Of a DNA stretch of 41,537 nucleotides, positions 40,520-41,537 are shown one piece after another. The stretch covers positions 1 through 41,537 of the forward strand of contig JBBDRN010000015.1 of the NCBI GenBank assembly GCA_040905445.1. Direction: 5' to 3'. Positions within the stretch are counted from its first letter, which is position 1, and the number at the start of each line of letters is the position of its first letter. Under the pieces are notes generated by a model, which saw nothing but the letters and a program-made list of their open reading frames with translations, was not told the DNA's origin and ran no database searches. This DNA is from SKPT01 sp040905445. Its GTDB lineage: Bacteria; Planctomycetota; Phycisphaerae; Phycisphaerales; Phycisphaeraceae. Both the position numbers and the translations under genes were made by a program.

Positions 40520-40607
40520 GGGCGAGGGGGCTCCGTGGGGCGGGGCGCACCGGTCGCGCCGGGGCGGCGTGGGCGCCTGTAAGGGGTTATCGACGGGCGG
40601 AGGGGTT

Positions 40608-40748
40608 TGGATTCAGAATTGGGAATTCAGAATCGAGATTTATGAATAACCGCGAAGCAGCGCAGCGCGCGGAGGGCGCGAAGAGATTGTGGTTTGCTTA
40701 ACTTTTGTTTTGTCAATCACTTCGATTGCTCCGCCTCTTCGCGGTTCC
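40608..40748. repeat. CAGAATTGGGAATTCAGAATC tract and GCGAAGG-family pair
   Basis: A low-GC degenerate tract (40608-40639) is followed by ACCGCGAAGCAGCGCAGCGC (from 40649) and the opposing arm CCTCTTCGCGGTTCC (40734-40748). The right arm ends exactly where homology to a HAD phosphatase begins. This occupies the first part of the 509-base gap between the TPR gene and the flavin reductase; the rest holds the HAD pseudogene. Confidence 0.65.
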
Positions 40749-40985
40749 ATGGGTTGTGTCGTCTGGCTTGTTGCTGAGCAGGGCGAGCAGGAGGCTGCGG
40801 CGGGCGAGTTCGTCGAGCAATTCGCCGATATCGGGGAACAGGCGTGTGCGGTCGGCGAGGTGGGTCGCGGTGTAGGTCTTGACGCGGTCGGCCTGGTGGG
40901 CGCGGGGCGGGGCCGGGCGCGAAGTTGCCGGCGGCGGCGATATCGGCGAGTGTATCGGCAAGTATGCCGTCGAGATGCCATGGGT
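40748..40985 (-). pseudogene. HAD-family (phosphoglycolate phosphatase-like) gene remnant
   Basis: On the minus strand the first frame reads WHLDGILADTLADIAAAGNF, a decayed version of the FDLDGTLVDTLADIAAA start of Gph-type phosphatases. It lacks the first catalytic Asp context. After a frame change the sequence continues VKTYTATHLADRTRLFPDIGELLDELARRSLLLALLSNKPDD, the LSNKP motif II region. The roughly 80-residue cap domain that should separate the two is deleted, and everything after SNKPDD is lost, replaced by a repeat arm. It cannot make a functional enzyme. Fragments are too family-like to be chance. Confidence 0.75.
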
Positions 40986-41028
40986 TTGTTGACGGTTTCT
41001 GGAATTGGCGGCCGGAGGGCAATGGGAT

Positions 41029-41537
41029 ATGAGTAGTTCGGTGAACCCGGGCAAGCGTGCGACAGGGCGGTCGGCGGGGCCGGCGGCGTCGGGCGCGGCG
41101 GGGGCGAAGGAGCAGGAGATCGCCGCGGCGCTGGCGCGGATCCCGTCGGGGCTGTTCGTGCTGACGGCGAGGCACGAGGAGCGGCGGGTGGGGCTGCTGA
41201 CGCGGATGGTGCAGCAGGTGTGCCACCGGCCGGCGATGGTGTGCGTGGCGGTGGCGAAGGGGTCGCCGATCATGCCGCTGATCAGCGAGTCGCGGCAGTT
41301 CGGGCTGTGCCAGCTTGGTGAGGGGGACAAGCTGCTGATGCGGAAGTTTGGCGGGGAGGTTGATCCGGGGGAGGATCCATTTCTGGGTTTCGAGTTGTTG
41401 CCGAGCGTCCTGCCGGGGCTACCGCTGCTGGCGCAGTGTCATGCGCCGCTCGAGTGCGCGCTGAGCTGCCACATGGATGTGGAGGGGGATCACGATCTGT
41501 TTGTGGGCGTGGTGCGGGCGGGGCGGTGGCGCGGGGA
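41029..41537 (+). CDS. Flavin reductase-domain protein, 3' end outside the window
   Basis: The visible 169 residues begin with a low-complexity Gly/Ala/Ser tail and continue EIAAALARIPSGLFVLTARHEERRVGLLTRMVQQVCHRPAMVCVAVAKGSPIMPLISESRQFGLCQLGEGDKLLMRKFG. This is the split-barrel flavin reductase pattern (FMN-binding region around LLTRMVQQVCHRPAMVCVAV). It then shows LPLLAQCHAPLECALSCHMDVEGDHDLFVGVVRAGRW. Such proteins reduce FMN or FAD with NAD(P)H or bind FMN in two-component systems. GGAGG lies about 10 nt before the ATG. The reading frame is open to the edge; the last 20 or so residues are probably missing. Confidence 0.85.
   Translation, partial: MSSSVNPGKRATGRSAGPAASGAAGAKEQEIAAALARIPSGLFVLTARHEERRVGLLTRMVQQVCHRPAMVCVAVAKGSPIMPLISESRQFGLCQLGEGDKLLMRKFGGEVDPGEDPFLGFELLPSVLPGLPLLAQCHAPLECALSCHMDVEGDHDLFVGVVRAGRWRG

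Noticed and set aside
37937..40582. Two long plus-strand open frames over the TPR gene
   Set aside because: Gly/Val/Glu/Ala-rich shadows of the minus-strand TPR repeats.

Overview
The window is about 41.5 kb of very GC-rich DNA from a diderm bacterium. lpxB (lipid A synthesis), several envelope proteins with export signals, a WPQFRG-type beta-propeller protein, FG-GAP repeats and a lysine-repeat nucleoid protein suggest a member of the Planctomycetota, perhaps near Phycisphaerae. That placement is inferred from gene style; no rRNA or other marker is present to prove it. It looks like ordinary chromosome: no phage genes, transposase, CRISPR array or tRNA was seen.

Layout. 1-7 kb: glnA (-), serB (+), valS (+). 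7-12.5 kb: a DUF2071 protein (-), a thioredoxin / small membrane protein / M16 peptidase group (+), rpsT (+), a secreted hypothetical (-) and a double-GNAT protein (+). 12.5-17.2 kb: an oriC-like stretch with DnaA boxes, then dnaA, a PTPS-family pterin enzyme, a broken pgeF and lpxB. 17.2-22.1 kb: an EF-G-like GTPase, a long gene-free island, a 51-residue lysine-repeat protein and bioA. 22.1-24.4 kb: a candidate standalone small RNA (-), a small hypothetical (-), a DUF1232 protein and a Gfo/Idh/MocA oxidoreductase. 24.6-41.5 kb: bifunctional putA, a MscS channel (-), an FG-GAP protein, a membrane-anchored PQQ-like propeller cut by an in-frame amber codon, a three-domain PPDK/rifampin-phosphotransferase-like enzyme, a DUF106 (EMC3/TMCO1/YidC superfamily) membrane protein, a TPR protein (-), a HAD phosphatase pseudogene (-) and the start of a flavin reductase.

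Two things run through the whole window. First, most intergenic gaps are filled with arms of about a dozen families of short, hairpin-forming, imperfect inverted repeats, often nested in one another. Members of these families also sit in frame inside conserved enzymes (valS, lpxB, putA). Second, seven genes (glnA, valS, the DUF2071 gene, the PTPS gene, lpxB, bioA, mscS) have a TANNNT hexamer only 6-9 nt before the start codon, the geometry of leaderless transcription. Other genes (trxA, rpsT, the EF-G-like gene, the lysine-repeat gene) have a spaced promoter, a leader and a Shine-Dalgarno site.

The strongest candidate for something undescribed is the roughly 98-nt RNA at 22267-22365 (minus strand). 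It has a TTGACA-N17-GATATT promoter, a 5' stem-loop, and a UUCG-capped terminator stem followed by nine U. All functions are read from motifs by eye; no database search was run.
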